IMG/VR virus record: IMGVR_UViG_3300007510_001324
Coordinates: 62,001-126,000 of that record
Length of the DNA: 64,000 nucleotides
Source of the DNA: a virus
Direction: 5' to 3' (one strand)
The notes beneath the pieces are model-generated. The model was not told the origin of the DNA. It saw only the letters and a program-made list of their open reading frames with translations, and ran no database searches. A program made the translations under genes and the position numbers. This document shows positions 6,620-12,500 of the stretch, in pieces. Within the stretch, counting starts at the first letter, position 1, and each line of letters starts with the position of its first letter.

Positions 6620-7363
6620 GTGGGTAAATTACATGAATTGCTAGCCGTGGAAGGTTCGTTGAGATCTTCTGCAACAAATGCTTTGGGTGAGGGCATCACA
6701 ACGTTCACCAAACGTTCCGAACATTTCGACGGGGTTCTGAAAACTTATAGCCCTATGGATGAAGACGGGGAACAGATCCCCAAAGACGAAAAAGCGATTG
6801 TCACAACTGTTGACGATAAACTCGCTTTTGTAGCCAAGCAAGTATCCAAAAGCGTGGATGCTATCGTTTCCAAAGAGATGACTAATAGTTCTGGCTCGGC
6901 TAAGTCGGCTGTCAAAATCGGTAACGATGAAGTGGAGCTTTCTGCTACCTCGTTGCTGGCCCTGGAAACCCAGCTCATGGAAATTCGTGCCATGTACAAA
7001 GCGATTCCTACACTGGATCCCGCTCGAGTCTGGAAAAAAGACACCGGTGCCGGTTCTGGCTTCATGAAAACTGATCCTGAAGTACGTTTTCGTGTAGTTA
7101 AGAAACAAGTTCCGATTGAATTAGCTCCCGCAACTAAGGAGCATCCTGCACAGGTACAACTTGTTGTAAAGGAAGAACAAGTCGGTTCTTACGAAACGAT
7201 TTACAATTCTGCCAGACTTACTCCTGGAGAAAAATCTGAACGTCTAGGACGTATTGACTCTCTTATCAGAGCCGTCAAGAAAGCACGAGTAAAGGCCAAC
7301 CAAGTCATCGCTCAAGACGTTAAAATCGGTTCCAAGATTTTCAATTTCATCAATAAAGGATGA
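6620..7363 (+). CDS. conserved phage/bacterial protein of unknown function
   Basis: 247 residues, GTG start behind AAGGAG (6605-6610). No catalytic motif stands out. The N-terminus (MGKLHELLAVEGSLR), a central YSPMDEDGEQIP and LDPARVWKKD segment, and a late EHPAQVQLVVKEEQVG match, from memory, a family of about 250 residues seen in actinobacteria and their phages (I recall DUF7873; unverified). The protein is soluble, mixed alpha/beta, with a basic C-terminus. It stands alone between two RNA-gene clusters, which hints at a link to RNA or translation, but that is only context. Confidence 0.75.
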   Translation: MGKLHELLAVEGSLRSSATNALGEGITTFTKRSEHFDGVLKTYSPMDEDGEQIPKDEKAIVTTVDDKLAFVAKQVSKSVDAIVSKEMTNSSGSAKSAVKIGNDEVELSATSLLALETQLMEIRAMYKAIPTLDPARVWKKDTGAGSGFMKTDPEVRFRVVKKQVPIELAPATKEHPAQVQLVVKEEQVGSYETIYNSARLTPGEKSERLGRIDSLIRAVKKARVKANQVIAQDVKIGSKIFNFINKG

Positions 7364-7391
7364 TCGCATTATATAGAATATAAAAGCGATC
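7362..7391 (+). terminator. hairpin at end of the preceding gene
   Basis: GATCGC/GCGATC encloses TTATAT-AGA-ATATAA, making one long imperfect hairpin that overlaps the stop codon. There is no U-run, so it may be an RNA-processing or stability element rather than a classical terminator. Confidence 0.4.
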
Positions 7392-7398
7392 GCCTTAA

Positions 7399-7494
7399 TA
7401 TACGGTAGCCTCAGCTTTAGAATCACAACCATACGACCGGACGTTAAAGAAGGTAGTGTATGGGTCAGCTTAATGATTAGTGTTTCGCCGTATA
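7399..7494 (+). ncRNA. unidentified rod-shaped RNA
   Basis: Three nested helices are exact: TATACGG (7399)/CCGTATA (7488), AATCA (7431)/TGATT (7474), and CCATAC (7439)/GTATGG (7458). The closing stem has tRNA-acceptor length, yet no T loop is present, so it is not a standard tRNA. It runs straight into the D-arm-like sequence of the next element. Unknown function. Confidence 0.45.
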
Positions 7495-7582
7495 GTTTAA
7501 CGGTCATGAAACTGTTTCATGCGAGTACATGATATTCGTAAAACCCCTTCGCGCATGGGTTCGATCCCCATATTCGCCTCCA
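7495..7582 (+). tRNA. tRNA 3' part: T arm, acceptor strand and encoded CCA
   Basis: The 3' end is clear: T arm ATGGG-TTCGATC-CCCAT (7555-7571), acceptor strand ATTCGCC (7572-7578), discriminator T and encoded CCA (7580-7582). Upstream is a D-arm-like GTTT-AACGGTCATG-AAAC and a perfect hairpin CATGA-AACTGTT-TCATG in the anticodon position, again with A at position 33. No matching 5' acceptor strand exists upstream. The exact complement GGCGAAT lies downstream at 7662, so the element could be the 3' half of a permuted tRNA. Confidence 0.5.
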
Positions 7583-7584
7583 AA

Positions 7585-7656
7585 GGCATTATAGCGCAAC
7601 CTAAACTGCGTACACCCAGCTCATAACTGGGCAGCAATGGCAAACCTATAGTGCCA
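7585..7656 (+). tRNA. tRNA-like RNA with CAU loop and no normal T arm
   Basis: Acceptor GGCATTA/TAGTGCC pairs fully (one G-U), D stem GCGC/GCGT, and a textbook anticodon arm CCCAG-CTCATAA-CTGGG (CAU: Met, or Ile if modified). The T arm is replaced by a short ATGG-CAAA-CC element without TTCRA, and the D loop lacks GG. Both partners of the usual tRNA elbow contact are therefore missing together. It could be a minimal tRNA, a decoy or a degenerate copy. Confidence 0.5.
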
Positions 7657-7661
7657 CTGAT

Positions 7662-7775
7662 GGCGAATTAGCTCAGTGGCAGAGCAGAAGTATTAGACTA
7701 AAACGAATAGGCATGGAAAGCGATAGTGGAAGACTACATCTTTAGCACGCATAGTGCAACAGACTTATAATCTGT
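7662..7775 (+). tRNA. tRNA 5' part with ~73-nt segment before the anticodon arm
   Basis: GGCGAAT-TA-GCTC-AGTGGCA-GAGC (7662-7685) is a canonical acceptor strand and D arm. A perfect anticodon arm ACAGA-CTTATAA-TCTGT (7759-7775, UAU, Ile) follows only after about 73 extra nt, which include the hairpin GCAC-GCATA-GTGC. No T arm occurs before the terminator at 7813. The acceptor strand pairs 7 of 7 with the orphan 3' strand at 7572-7578, so the two may form one permuted tRNA. Otherwise it is a truncated gene. Confidence 0.5.
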
Positions 7776-7812
7776 ACAATTTACATAATTGAATAAAGAT
7801 AAAAAATGTTCT

Positions 7813-7850
7813 GGGCGGCGGCACAAGGATAGGTGCCCCGCCCTTATTTT
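7813..7850 (+). terminator. strong intrinsic terminator
   Basis: GGGCGG-c-GGCAC (7813-7824) pairs with GTGCC-CCGCCC (7833-7843), loop of 8, then TTATTTT. This is the strongest terminator in the RNA region; it ends the 7.4-7.8 kb tRNA-like group. Confidence 0.85.
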
Positions 7851-7862
7851 AAAAATTACGAA

Positions 7863-7960
7863 AAAGGGTTTGTAGTAGTTTGCTCCAAACCAGAAACCCC
7901 GAAAGACACAGGTAGCAATGCCTCTCACGACACTGCTATGCTCGCTGTTAGGGAGCATAT
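7863..7960 (+). other. hairpin-rich spacer before tRNA-Asn
   Basis: GGTTTG (7867)/CAAACC (7886) and TATGCTC (7937)/GAGCATA (7953) are clean hairpins. No coding frame and no recognised RNA family. Confidence 0.35.
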
Positions 7961-7962
7961 AG

Positions 7963-8035
7963 GCCATTCTAACTCAATTGGCAGAGTGCCTGACTGTTAA
8001 TCAGGTGGTTCTAGGTTCAATTCCTAGGGATGGCG
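7963..8035 (+). tRNA. tRNA-Asn(GUU)
   Basis: GCCATTC/GGATGGC acceptor, anticodon arm CCTGA-CTGTTAA-TCAGG, T arm CTAGG-TTCAATT-CCTAG. All arms canonical; CCA not encoded. Confidence 0.95.
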
Positions 8036-8066
8036 TTGTTTATTTTTTTAGTTTAAAGGAGATGTC

Positions 8067-8738
8067 ATGTTTAGAAAATACGAAAAAACTTTTCGAATAC
8101 CTACAAATAAATACAATGTTTCAGGTAAAAGAAAGCTAAGCAAGAAAGAAGTTAAACAACTTCTTAACGGTTACTTAACGGTAGAAGAAAAAATAGATGG
8201 TGCTAACGTTGGCATTATCGCTACCAAAGACGGTTTTCGTTTACAAAAACGCGGCTCACTTGTAGACGAGGGAGAACATCCACAATTTGGTCGATTGAAA
8301 GCGTGGGCTAATGAGCGGTGGGGAGCCCTGACGTATTACATGCCAAAGAATACAATTATCTATGGCGAATTTATGTGGGCTACTCATCATATATACTATG
8401 ATAATCTTCCTGACTGGTTTATCTGTATAGATATTTTCCAAGAGGGCAAATTTGTAAACAGGGACGATAAACAACTAATCTGTTTTGAACTGGGAATTAA
8501 ACTGGTGCCTTTGCTTTATGAGGGCTATGTTGATTCTATTACCGAGATAGAAGACCTGGTAGAAGGGCCATCTGCTTACAGCACAGATCACGAGCGCGAA
8601 GGGATAGTTGTCAAGAACTATCGTAAACAAATGAAGGGCAAAATAGTTCGCCCAGAGTTTGTAAAAGAGATAAATGAAGATGGGGTTCACTGGATGACCA
8701 AGTGGGACCCAAGAAAAATAAATAAGTTAGGAGTATAA
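8067..8738 (+). CDS. RNA ligase, Rnl2-type nucleotidyltransferase
   Basis: 223 residues. Adenylation motif K42-I-D-G-A-N, motif III-like YGEFMW (99-104), motif IV EGIVVKN (178-184) and a basic motif V around GKIVRP (191-196) identify the covalent nucleotidyltransferase fold of the RNA-ligase (Rnl2-like) family. There is no C-terminal OB domain, and the protein is shorter than T4 Rnl2 (334), so it resembles compact ligases that seal nicks in duplex RNA. It is the second RNA ligase in the window, sits directly after a tRNA group, and begins a short operon with a zinc-finger protein and a DNA ligase. AAAGGAG precedes the ATG. Confidence 0.85.
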   Translation: MFRKYEKTFRIPTNKYNVSGKRKLSKKEVKQLLNGYLTVEEKIDGANVGIIATKDGFRLQKRGSLVDEGEHPQFGRLKAWANERWGALTYYMPKNTIIYGEFMWATHHIYYDNLPDWFICIDIFQEGKFVNRDDKQLICFELGIKLVPLLYEGYVDSITEIEDLVEGPSAYSTDHEREGIVVKNYRKQMKGKIVRPEFVKEINEDGVHWMTKWDPRKINKLGV

Positions 8739-8942
8739 ATGCAAATATCAAGAGAGCTGTTAGAAGAGATGGAAAGATTTTTACTAATAGAGGAAGTATC
8801 AATCACCTATGATGATAGAAGACCAGAAAAATTTTGTAAGCATTGTTTTGCAACAGCATTTGATGCAGACGAGGTGAAACATAAAAATGATTGCATATAC
8901 TTACAATTATTAACAAAGATACAAAATAACCTTATGATATAG
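8739..8942 (+). CDS. small zinc-finger-like protein
   Basis: 67 residues with CKHCFATAFDADEVKHKNDC, a CxxC...HxxxC pattern that can bind one zinc. It begins on the base after the RNA ligase stop, with TTAGGAG just upstream. The sequence is too short to place in a family; nucleic-acid or protein binding next to two ligases is plausible. Confidence 0.6.
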   Translation: MQISRELLEEMERFLLIEEVSITYDDRRPEKFCKHCFATAFDADEVKHKNDCIYLQLLTKIQNNLMI

Positions 8943-8948
8943 GAACCT

Positions 8949-10235
8949 ATGAGTTTAAAATTATTAAAAACATGTCTAGATGAATTAAATACAACTAATT
9001 CGATGACCGAAAAGAAGAAAATATTAGCTAAGTATCCAGATACAAAAACATACTTTGAGTACGCGCATAATCCAGACAAACAGTTTGGTATAACTTCAGC
9101 AAATTTGCTAAAGCTTAACATAAAAGACACCCCAGAAAATAGCTATGTTAGTCTAACAGCAATGTTGGATGATTTAGCAAGTGGCAGATTAAGTGGTCAT
9201 GAAGCTCATCGCACTATAAATGATTATTGTGCAAGCTGCAACGGATATGGCGATATAGTCCACATGATATTAGATAAAAATCTAAAGGTTAGATTAGGTA
9301 TTAAGCAAATTAACCAGGTATGGCCAAATACTATTAAAGAGTTTAAAGTAACTCTTGCTAAAGTATATGAGGAACATAAGAAAAAGGTAGATTACAAAAA
9401 TGGGTGGTATGCTTCCCGCAAACTGGACGGAGTACGGTGTATAGCTAAAATAGACGCTGGAGGAAACACTTTGTTCTATTCTCGTACTGGTAAACCTTTT
9501 ACAACTCTTGGTAAACTTGCTGAAGAGATAAAAGAGCTTGGGCTTAAAAACTGTGTTTTAGATGGAGAACTTTGCATGGTTGACGAAAATGGAGATGAAG
9601 ATTTTTCTTCCATTGTAAAACTGGTTCGTAAAAAAGATTACACTATCCCTAATCCAGAATTCCTGGTATTCGATATGTTAAGTACAGAGGATTTTGATAA
9701 CGCGGCATCTACAGATACTCTTGTTCAACGGCACGATAAGTTGGTAAAAGTATTAAATAATAAAAAAATAAAAATAGTTAATCACGAGCTTATCAAAGAT
9801 GAAAATCATCTTAAAGAGCTTACGGATAAAGCCGAAGAGTCTGGCTGGGAAGGCATCATGATCAGAAAAAATGTTGCCTATAAAGGTAAGAGAACAGATG
9901 AACTTCTTAAACTAAAGAAATTTAAAGATGATGAATTTAAAGTCGTTAGTGTAGAAACAGGGCCATTCCGTATTATAAGCCAGCAATCTGGGCTCGAAGA
10001 AGAAATTCTTTGTATGACAAAGGCTATTATTATGTACAAAGAAAACGAAGTAGGGGTAGGGTCCGGTTGGTCTCATGACCAACGTGTACAATACTATTAT
10101 CACCCAGAGCAGCTTATTGGAAAACAAATAACGGTTAAATATTTTGAAGAATGTAAAGATGCGAAAACAGGTAAACCCTCATTAAGATTCCCAACACTAA
10201 AACGCGTTCACGAAGAAGGCGAAAGGACGGATTAA
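8949..10235 (+). CDS. ATP-dependent DNA ligase
   Basis: 428 residues. Motif I is K158-L-D-G-V-R, motif III LDGELCM (204-210), motif IV EGIMIRK (301-307) and motif V KLKKF (321-325), followed by an OB domain. The N-terminal 150 residues form a helical extension as in T4-type ligases. It would join Okazaki fragments and repair nicks in phage DNA. Its stop overlaps the start of the thioesterase gene by one base. Confidence 0.93.
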   Translation: MSLKLLKTCLDELNTTNSMTEKKKILAKYPDTKTYFEYAHNPDKQFGITSANLLKLNIKDTPENSYVSLTAMLDDLASGRLSGHEAHRTINDYCASCNGYGDIVHMILDKNLKVRLGIKQINQVWPNTIKEFKVTLAKVYEEHKKKVDYKNGWYASRKLDGVRCIAKIDAGGNTLFYSRTGKPFTTLGKLAEEIKELGLKNCVLDGELCMVDENGDEDFSSIVKLVRKKDYTIPNPEFLVFDMLSTEDFDNAASTDTLVQRHDKLVKVLNNKKIKIVNHELIKDENHLKELTDKAEESGWEGIMIRKNVAYKGKRTDELLKLKKFKDDEFKVVSVETGPFRIISQQSGLEEEILCMTKAIIMYKENEVGVGSGWSHDQRVQYYYHPEQLIGKQITVKYFEECKDAKTGKPSLRFPTLKRVHEEGERTD

Positions 10236-10624
10236 TGGAATATCGTTCGGTGCATTTAATTAAGCCAGGTGACTTGAATAGTCACGAAACACTATTCGGC
10301 GGTCGGTTATTAAGCTGGCTTGACGAGGAAGCGGCTGTGTGGGTAATGTCAAAAACAGGCATTAACTCTATTGTCACTAAGTACATATCTGAAGTAGACT
10401 TTGTGTCACCCGCAAGTAAGGGCGATCTTATCGAAATTGGATGTGATCTCGTCGAGGTGGGTAATAGCTCGATTACCATCGAATGTATGGTTCGTAACAT
10501 GACCACTAAAAAAGAAATATGTAAAATAAATAAAATAGTATTCGTCGTGGTCGATCCTGTGACACACCAGCGTTCATATCATAATCTCACCTATGAAGAG
10601 CTTAAAGCAAAAATTGTGGAATAA
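10235..10624 (+). CDS. acyl-CoA thioesterase, hot-dog fold
   Basis: 129 residues. The segment PGDLNSHETLFGGRLLSWLDEEAA (residues 11-34) is the hallmark of YciA/ACOT-type thioesterases, with the FGG turn and the catalytic acidic residues on the following helix. These enzymes hydrolyse acyl-CoA to free acid and CoA. The gene is fused by a TAATG junction to the DNA ligase gene. Acyl-CoA thioesterases are unusual in phages; a role in altering host lipid metabolism or acylated tRNA/CoA pools is speculation. Confidence 0.85.
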   Translation: MEYRSVHLIKPGDLNSHETLFGGRLLSWLDEEAAVWVMSKTGINSIVTKYISEVDFVSPASKGDLIEIGCDLVEVGNSSITIECMVRNMTTKKEICKINKIVFVVVDPVTHQRSYHNLTYEELKAKIVE

Positions 10625-10662
10625 GTAAAAATAGTCTTAACCGTTTAGGTTAGGGGTATTTT

Positions 10663-10739
10663 CCGGCTGTAGCCTAGTCAGGTTAGGGCGCCTGGTTTGG
10701 GACCAGGAAATTTCGGAGGTTCGATTCCTTCCAGCCGGA
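10663..10739 (+). tRNA. tRNA-Pro(UGG)
   Basis: CCGGCTG/CAGCCGG acceptor, anticodon arm CCTGG-TTTGGGA-CCAGG, T arm GGAGG-TTCGATT-CCTTC. Canonical. Confidence 0.95.
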
Positions 10740-10747
10740 TTCAAAGC

Positions 10748-10776
10748 TTGACAATCACTCATTAATGTGCTATATT
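10748..10776 (+). promoter_or_regulatory. sigma70 promoter with palindrome over the -10
   Basis: TTGACA (10748-10753), 17-nt spacer, TATATT (10771-10776). CATTAAT...ATTAATG forms an inverted repeat across the spacer and -10, a possible operator. The following ATG (10782) lies where transcription should begin, so the mRNA may be leaderless. Confidence 0.7.
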
Positions 10777-10781
10777 AATGT

Positions 10782-11153
10782 ATGATTAAAAAAGAAAAAA
10801 CCTGCAAAAAATGTAAGCAGAAAAAACCCAGTGCATCCTTCTATTCTCAACAACAACGCGGTAAAAATGGACAAATATGGAAATATTTAGATTCTTATTG
10901 TAAAACATGTCGTTTAGAGTATGGGAGCAAAAGACGAAAACTTATAAAAACACAGGCAGTTGAATATCTTGGCGGTAAATGTCAAGACTGCGGCACCCGA
11001 GATAAAAATAAAGCAATATATGATTTTCATCATATAAAAGGAGATAAGGATTTTACTATAAGTAAAACTTCTAAAAGCCTAGAATCTATCAAAAAAGAAT
11101 TAGATAAATGTATTCTTCTTTGTGCTAACTGCCACAGAAAACGTCATTATTAA
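10782..11153 (+). CDS. HNH endonuclease
   Basis: 123 residues. An N-terminal zinc knuckle (CKKCKQKK ... CKTC) is followed by an HNH core: CQDCG, then DFHHIKGDK and CANCHRKRH. Such proteins nick or cut DNA and often behave as free-standing homing endonucleases. It sits in the middle of the tRNA cluster directly before the 23S-like RNA, so it could mobilise this segment. No ribosome site is visible upstream and the promoter -10 ends only five bases before the ATG. Confidence 0.9.
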   Translation: MIKKEKTCKKCKQKKPSASFYSQQQRGKNGQIWKYLDSYCKTCRLEYGSKRRKLIKTQAVEYLGGKCQDCGTRDKNKAIYDFHHIKGDKDFTISKTSKSLESIKKELDKCILLCANCHRKRHY

Positions 11154-11155
11154 AT

Positions 11156-11329
11156 CAACCAGGATGTTGGCTTAGAAGCAGCCACATTTAAAGAGTGACG
11201 ACACACATATGCATAGCAACTCTGTGATGTAGCGGTATGTTAAAAGCAGCCTCCTAGGAAAAAGACGTAGTGAGGTCCGCGGGTAAGGAGCGTCTTCCTA
11301 CCGTCTTTGGCGTAAAAGCACACTGGTTG
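11156..11329 (+). ncRNA. 23S rRNA GTPase-associated-centre mimic, split by an insertion
   Basis: Bases 11158-11194 match the 5' part of the L11/thiostrepton-binding domain of 23S rRNA (E. coli 1051-1088) almost base for base, with only the equivalent of U1078 missing and one change at the first base. After about 113 nt of other sequence, 11310-11329 match the rest of the domain (1091-1108). The closing helix CAACCAG/CTGGTTG is intact and the base equivalent to A1067 (11174) is present; the 1093-1098 loop is GUAAAA instead of GUAAUA. The insertion prolongs the helix through AAAGA-gtg-ACG/CGTCTTT and holds its own hairpins (AAGACG/CGTCTT). The rRNA match is direct; the function (decoy for L11, translational GTPases, RelA or antibiotics) is speculation. 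Confidence 0.85.
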
Positions 11330-11331
11330 AT

Positions 11332-11356
11332 GAATTGTAGCTGCGTGCTACAATTC
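11332..11356 (+). terminator. perfect 10-bp hairpin
   Basis: GAATTGTAGC / GCTACAATTC with a TGCGT loop, directly after the rRNA-like domain and two bases before the next tRNA. There is no U-run, so it may be a processing or stabilising 3' hairpin. Confidence 0.5.
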
Positions 11357-11358
11357 GC

Positions 11359-11477
11359 AGGGATGTAGTTTAATTGGTAAAACACCGGAGGGTAGGACTC
11401 TGCTGACCATGGGCGGGCCCGTCTATAGTATGAGTACCGCTTTCTGGAGAATGTGGGTTCGAGTCCTTCTGTCCCTT
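11359..11477 (+). tRNA. tRNA-like gene with ~46 extra nt in the anticodon arm
   Basis: 119 nt. Acceptor AGGGATG/TGTCCCT, D arm GTTT-AATTGGTA-AAAC and T arm GTGGG-TTCGAGT-CCTTC are tRNA-like. Anticodon stem CCGGA/TCTGG encloses 53 nt instead of 7. Within the extra sequence GGT/ACC and ACTC/GAGT continue the helix, separated by AGG on one strand and GCTT on the other, a layout reminiscent of a bulge-helix-bulge. An alternative local arm CGGAG-GGTAGGA-CTCTG would read UAG. Which form is used cannot be decided by eye. Confidence 0.6.
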
Positions 11478-11482
11478 TTATG

Positions 11483-11655
11483 GCAAACGTAACTTAAATT
11501 GGCAGAGTGAATAGAATAAGCTATGCGTTCGCAGAAAGCTTATAGGTGGCAAGTCTTAGCTGAAGGAAAGCGGTTAAGGAATTTAAGTCCCATATGCGGG
11601 TCCCTGCGGGTAACAGACCGCTTAAAAAGTGCGAGTTCGAATCTCGTCGTTTGCC
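11483..11655 (+). tRNA. tRNA-like gene with two large extra segments
   Basis: 173 nt, more than twice normal. Acceptor GCAAACG/CGTTTGC, D arm ACTT/GAGT and T arm GCGAG-TTCGAAT-CTCGT are good. About 58 nt separate the D arm from a stem AGCGG/CCGCT, and that stem encloses about 44 nt. If the loop ran TTAAGGA, the anticodon would be AAG with U33 and a purine at 37. The first extra segment contains ATAAGC/GCTTAT around TGCG-TT-CGCA; the second has CCC...GGG repeats that can pair. No known intron type fits these sizes. Confidence 0.55.
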
Positions 11656-11660
11656 CTTTT

Positions 11661-11773
11661 GCCCGTATAGTTCAATTGGTAGAACAGGGGAGTCTTATTA
11701 ACGTACACAACCCATGCATCGCAGCCGGAGGTGTATACTCCCTAGGTTGCGAGTTCGAGTCTCGCTGCGGGCT
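11661..11773 (+). tRNA. tRNA-like gene with ~40 extra nt in the anticodon loop
   Basis: 113 nt. Acceptor GCCCGTA/TGCGGGC, D arm GTTC-AATTGGTA-GAAC, variable loop AGGTT and T arm GCGAG-TTCGAGT-CTCGC are all canonical. Anticodon stem GGGGA/TCCCT is normal but the loop holds 47 nt. Reading from the 5' side gives G-T-C-T-T-A, that is U33, anticodon CUU and A37, which would place about 40 extra nt between 37 and 38, the usual tRNA intron site. TACAC/GTGTA pairs inside the extra segment. The anticodon reading is inference. Confidence 0.65.
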
Positions 11774-11804
11774 CTTAATTAGTTTATAATATATAAGGAG
11801 TAAT

Positions 11805-12026
11805 ATGCCAACATATACATTTAAATGTAGTAAGTGCGAACACAAATTCGATGTATTCCAAGGAATGGACATGTCGCCTCCGGATAGATGTCCAGAGTGT
11901 AACGCTGGAAGGCCTGAACGGATTATGAAAGCTGGTGGAAGCCCTATTCTTAAAGGTTCTGGCTTCTACGCAACAGACTACAAAAATAAAGATAAACCAC
12001 CTAAAGAATGTACTTCCGGTGGTTGA
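11805..12026 (+). CDS. FmdB-family zinc-ribbon protein
   Basis: 73 residues. The N-terminus MPTYTFKCSKCEHKFDV with a second CPEC pair about 20 residues later is the FmdB/regulatory zinc-ribbon signature, and the C-terminus is the usual flexible Gly/Lys-rich tail. Role in the host family is poorly known. AAGGAG precedes the ATG; the gene stands alone between tRNA genes. Confidence 0.85.
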   Translation: MPTYTFKCSKCEHKFDVFQGMDMSPPDRCPECNAGRPERIMKAGGSPILKGSGFYATDYKNKDKPPKECTSGG

Positions 12027-12036
12027 AAAATTGAGT

Positions 12037-12057
12037 AAATAATCAGTTGATTATTTT
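12037..12057 (+). terminator. AT-rich hairpin
   Basis: AAATAATCA/TGATTATTT with a 2-nt centre followed by T-rich sequence. Weak terminator or processing hairpin after the FmdB gene. The next ~70 nt hold a TAGAC-AAATACC-GTCTA hairpin and a D-arm-like stretch but no complete tRNA. Confidence 0.45.
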
Positions 12058-12130
12058 GTTAGCAGATGTATCTTAACTGGAAAAAGCATGCCATAGACAA
12101 ATACCGTCTAAAAAAGAAAGAGGAATCAAC

Positions 12131-12203
12131 GGGGGATTAATTTAAGTGGTCAAAATAGTTGGCTTGCACCCAGCAGACGGGGTTTCGACTACCTCATCCT
12201 CCA
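12131..12203 (+). tRNA. tRNA-Ala(UGC)
   Basis: GGGGGAT/ATCCTCC acceptor with the G3-U70 identity pair for alanine, anticodon arm GTTGG-CTTGCAC-CCAGC, T arm GGGGT-TTCGACT-ACCTC. As in the tmRNA, CTA rather than CCA follows the discriminator. Confidence 0.93.
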
Positions 12204-12227
12204 CTATTCTAAATAAAAGGAGATAAA

Positions 12228-12500
12228 ATGAGTAGAGTAAAAGAAGAAATGAAAGAGACACTTGAAGGTGTTGAGAATGTGTTAGGTAATAAAATATATA
12301 AAACCACAATCACTTTAGATGGTTATGTGTTATTACCTGATGAGTTAATACAAAAACTTGGGTGGAAAGAAGGTGACGAGCTTAGATTTGAATTCAGTGA
12401 TGTGTGCGAAGACACCTTCGAACACGATGGAATAGTAGTATCTAACCTTACTAAACACAAGGAGAAGTTCGATGACGAAGATAAAGACAATAGCGATTGA
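12228..12500 (+). CDS. AbrB/SpoVT-like protein
   Basis: 90 residues. The central part YKTTITLDGYVLLPDELIQKLGWKEGDELRFEF has the beta-hairpin pattern of SpoVT-AbrB DNA-binding domains (strand, LPDEL, GWKEGD turn, strand), with an acidic C-terminus. It could be a small DNA-binding regulator. AAGGAG precedes the ATG; its 3' end overlaps the next gene by 29 bases. Confidence 0.6.
   Translation: MSRVKEEMKETLEGVENVLGNKIYKTTITLDGYVLLPDELIQKLGWKEGDELRFEFSDVCEDTFEHDGIVVSNLTKHKEKFDDEDKDNSD

Noticed and set aside
11359-11477. Archaeal-type bulge-helix-bulge intron
   Set aside because: The helix layout is similar, but the central helix has only three pairs, bulges are not the standard 3-nt pair, and no splicing-endonuclease gene is seen; kept only as a loose comparison.
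11523-11789. Open reading frame through two tRNA-like genes
   Set aside because: Covers canonical acceptor and T arms of two tRNAs; no ribosome site.
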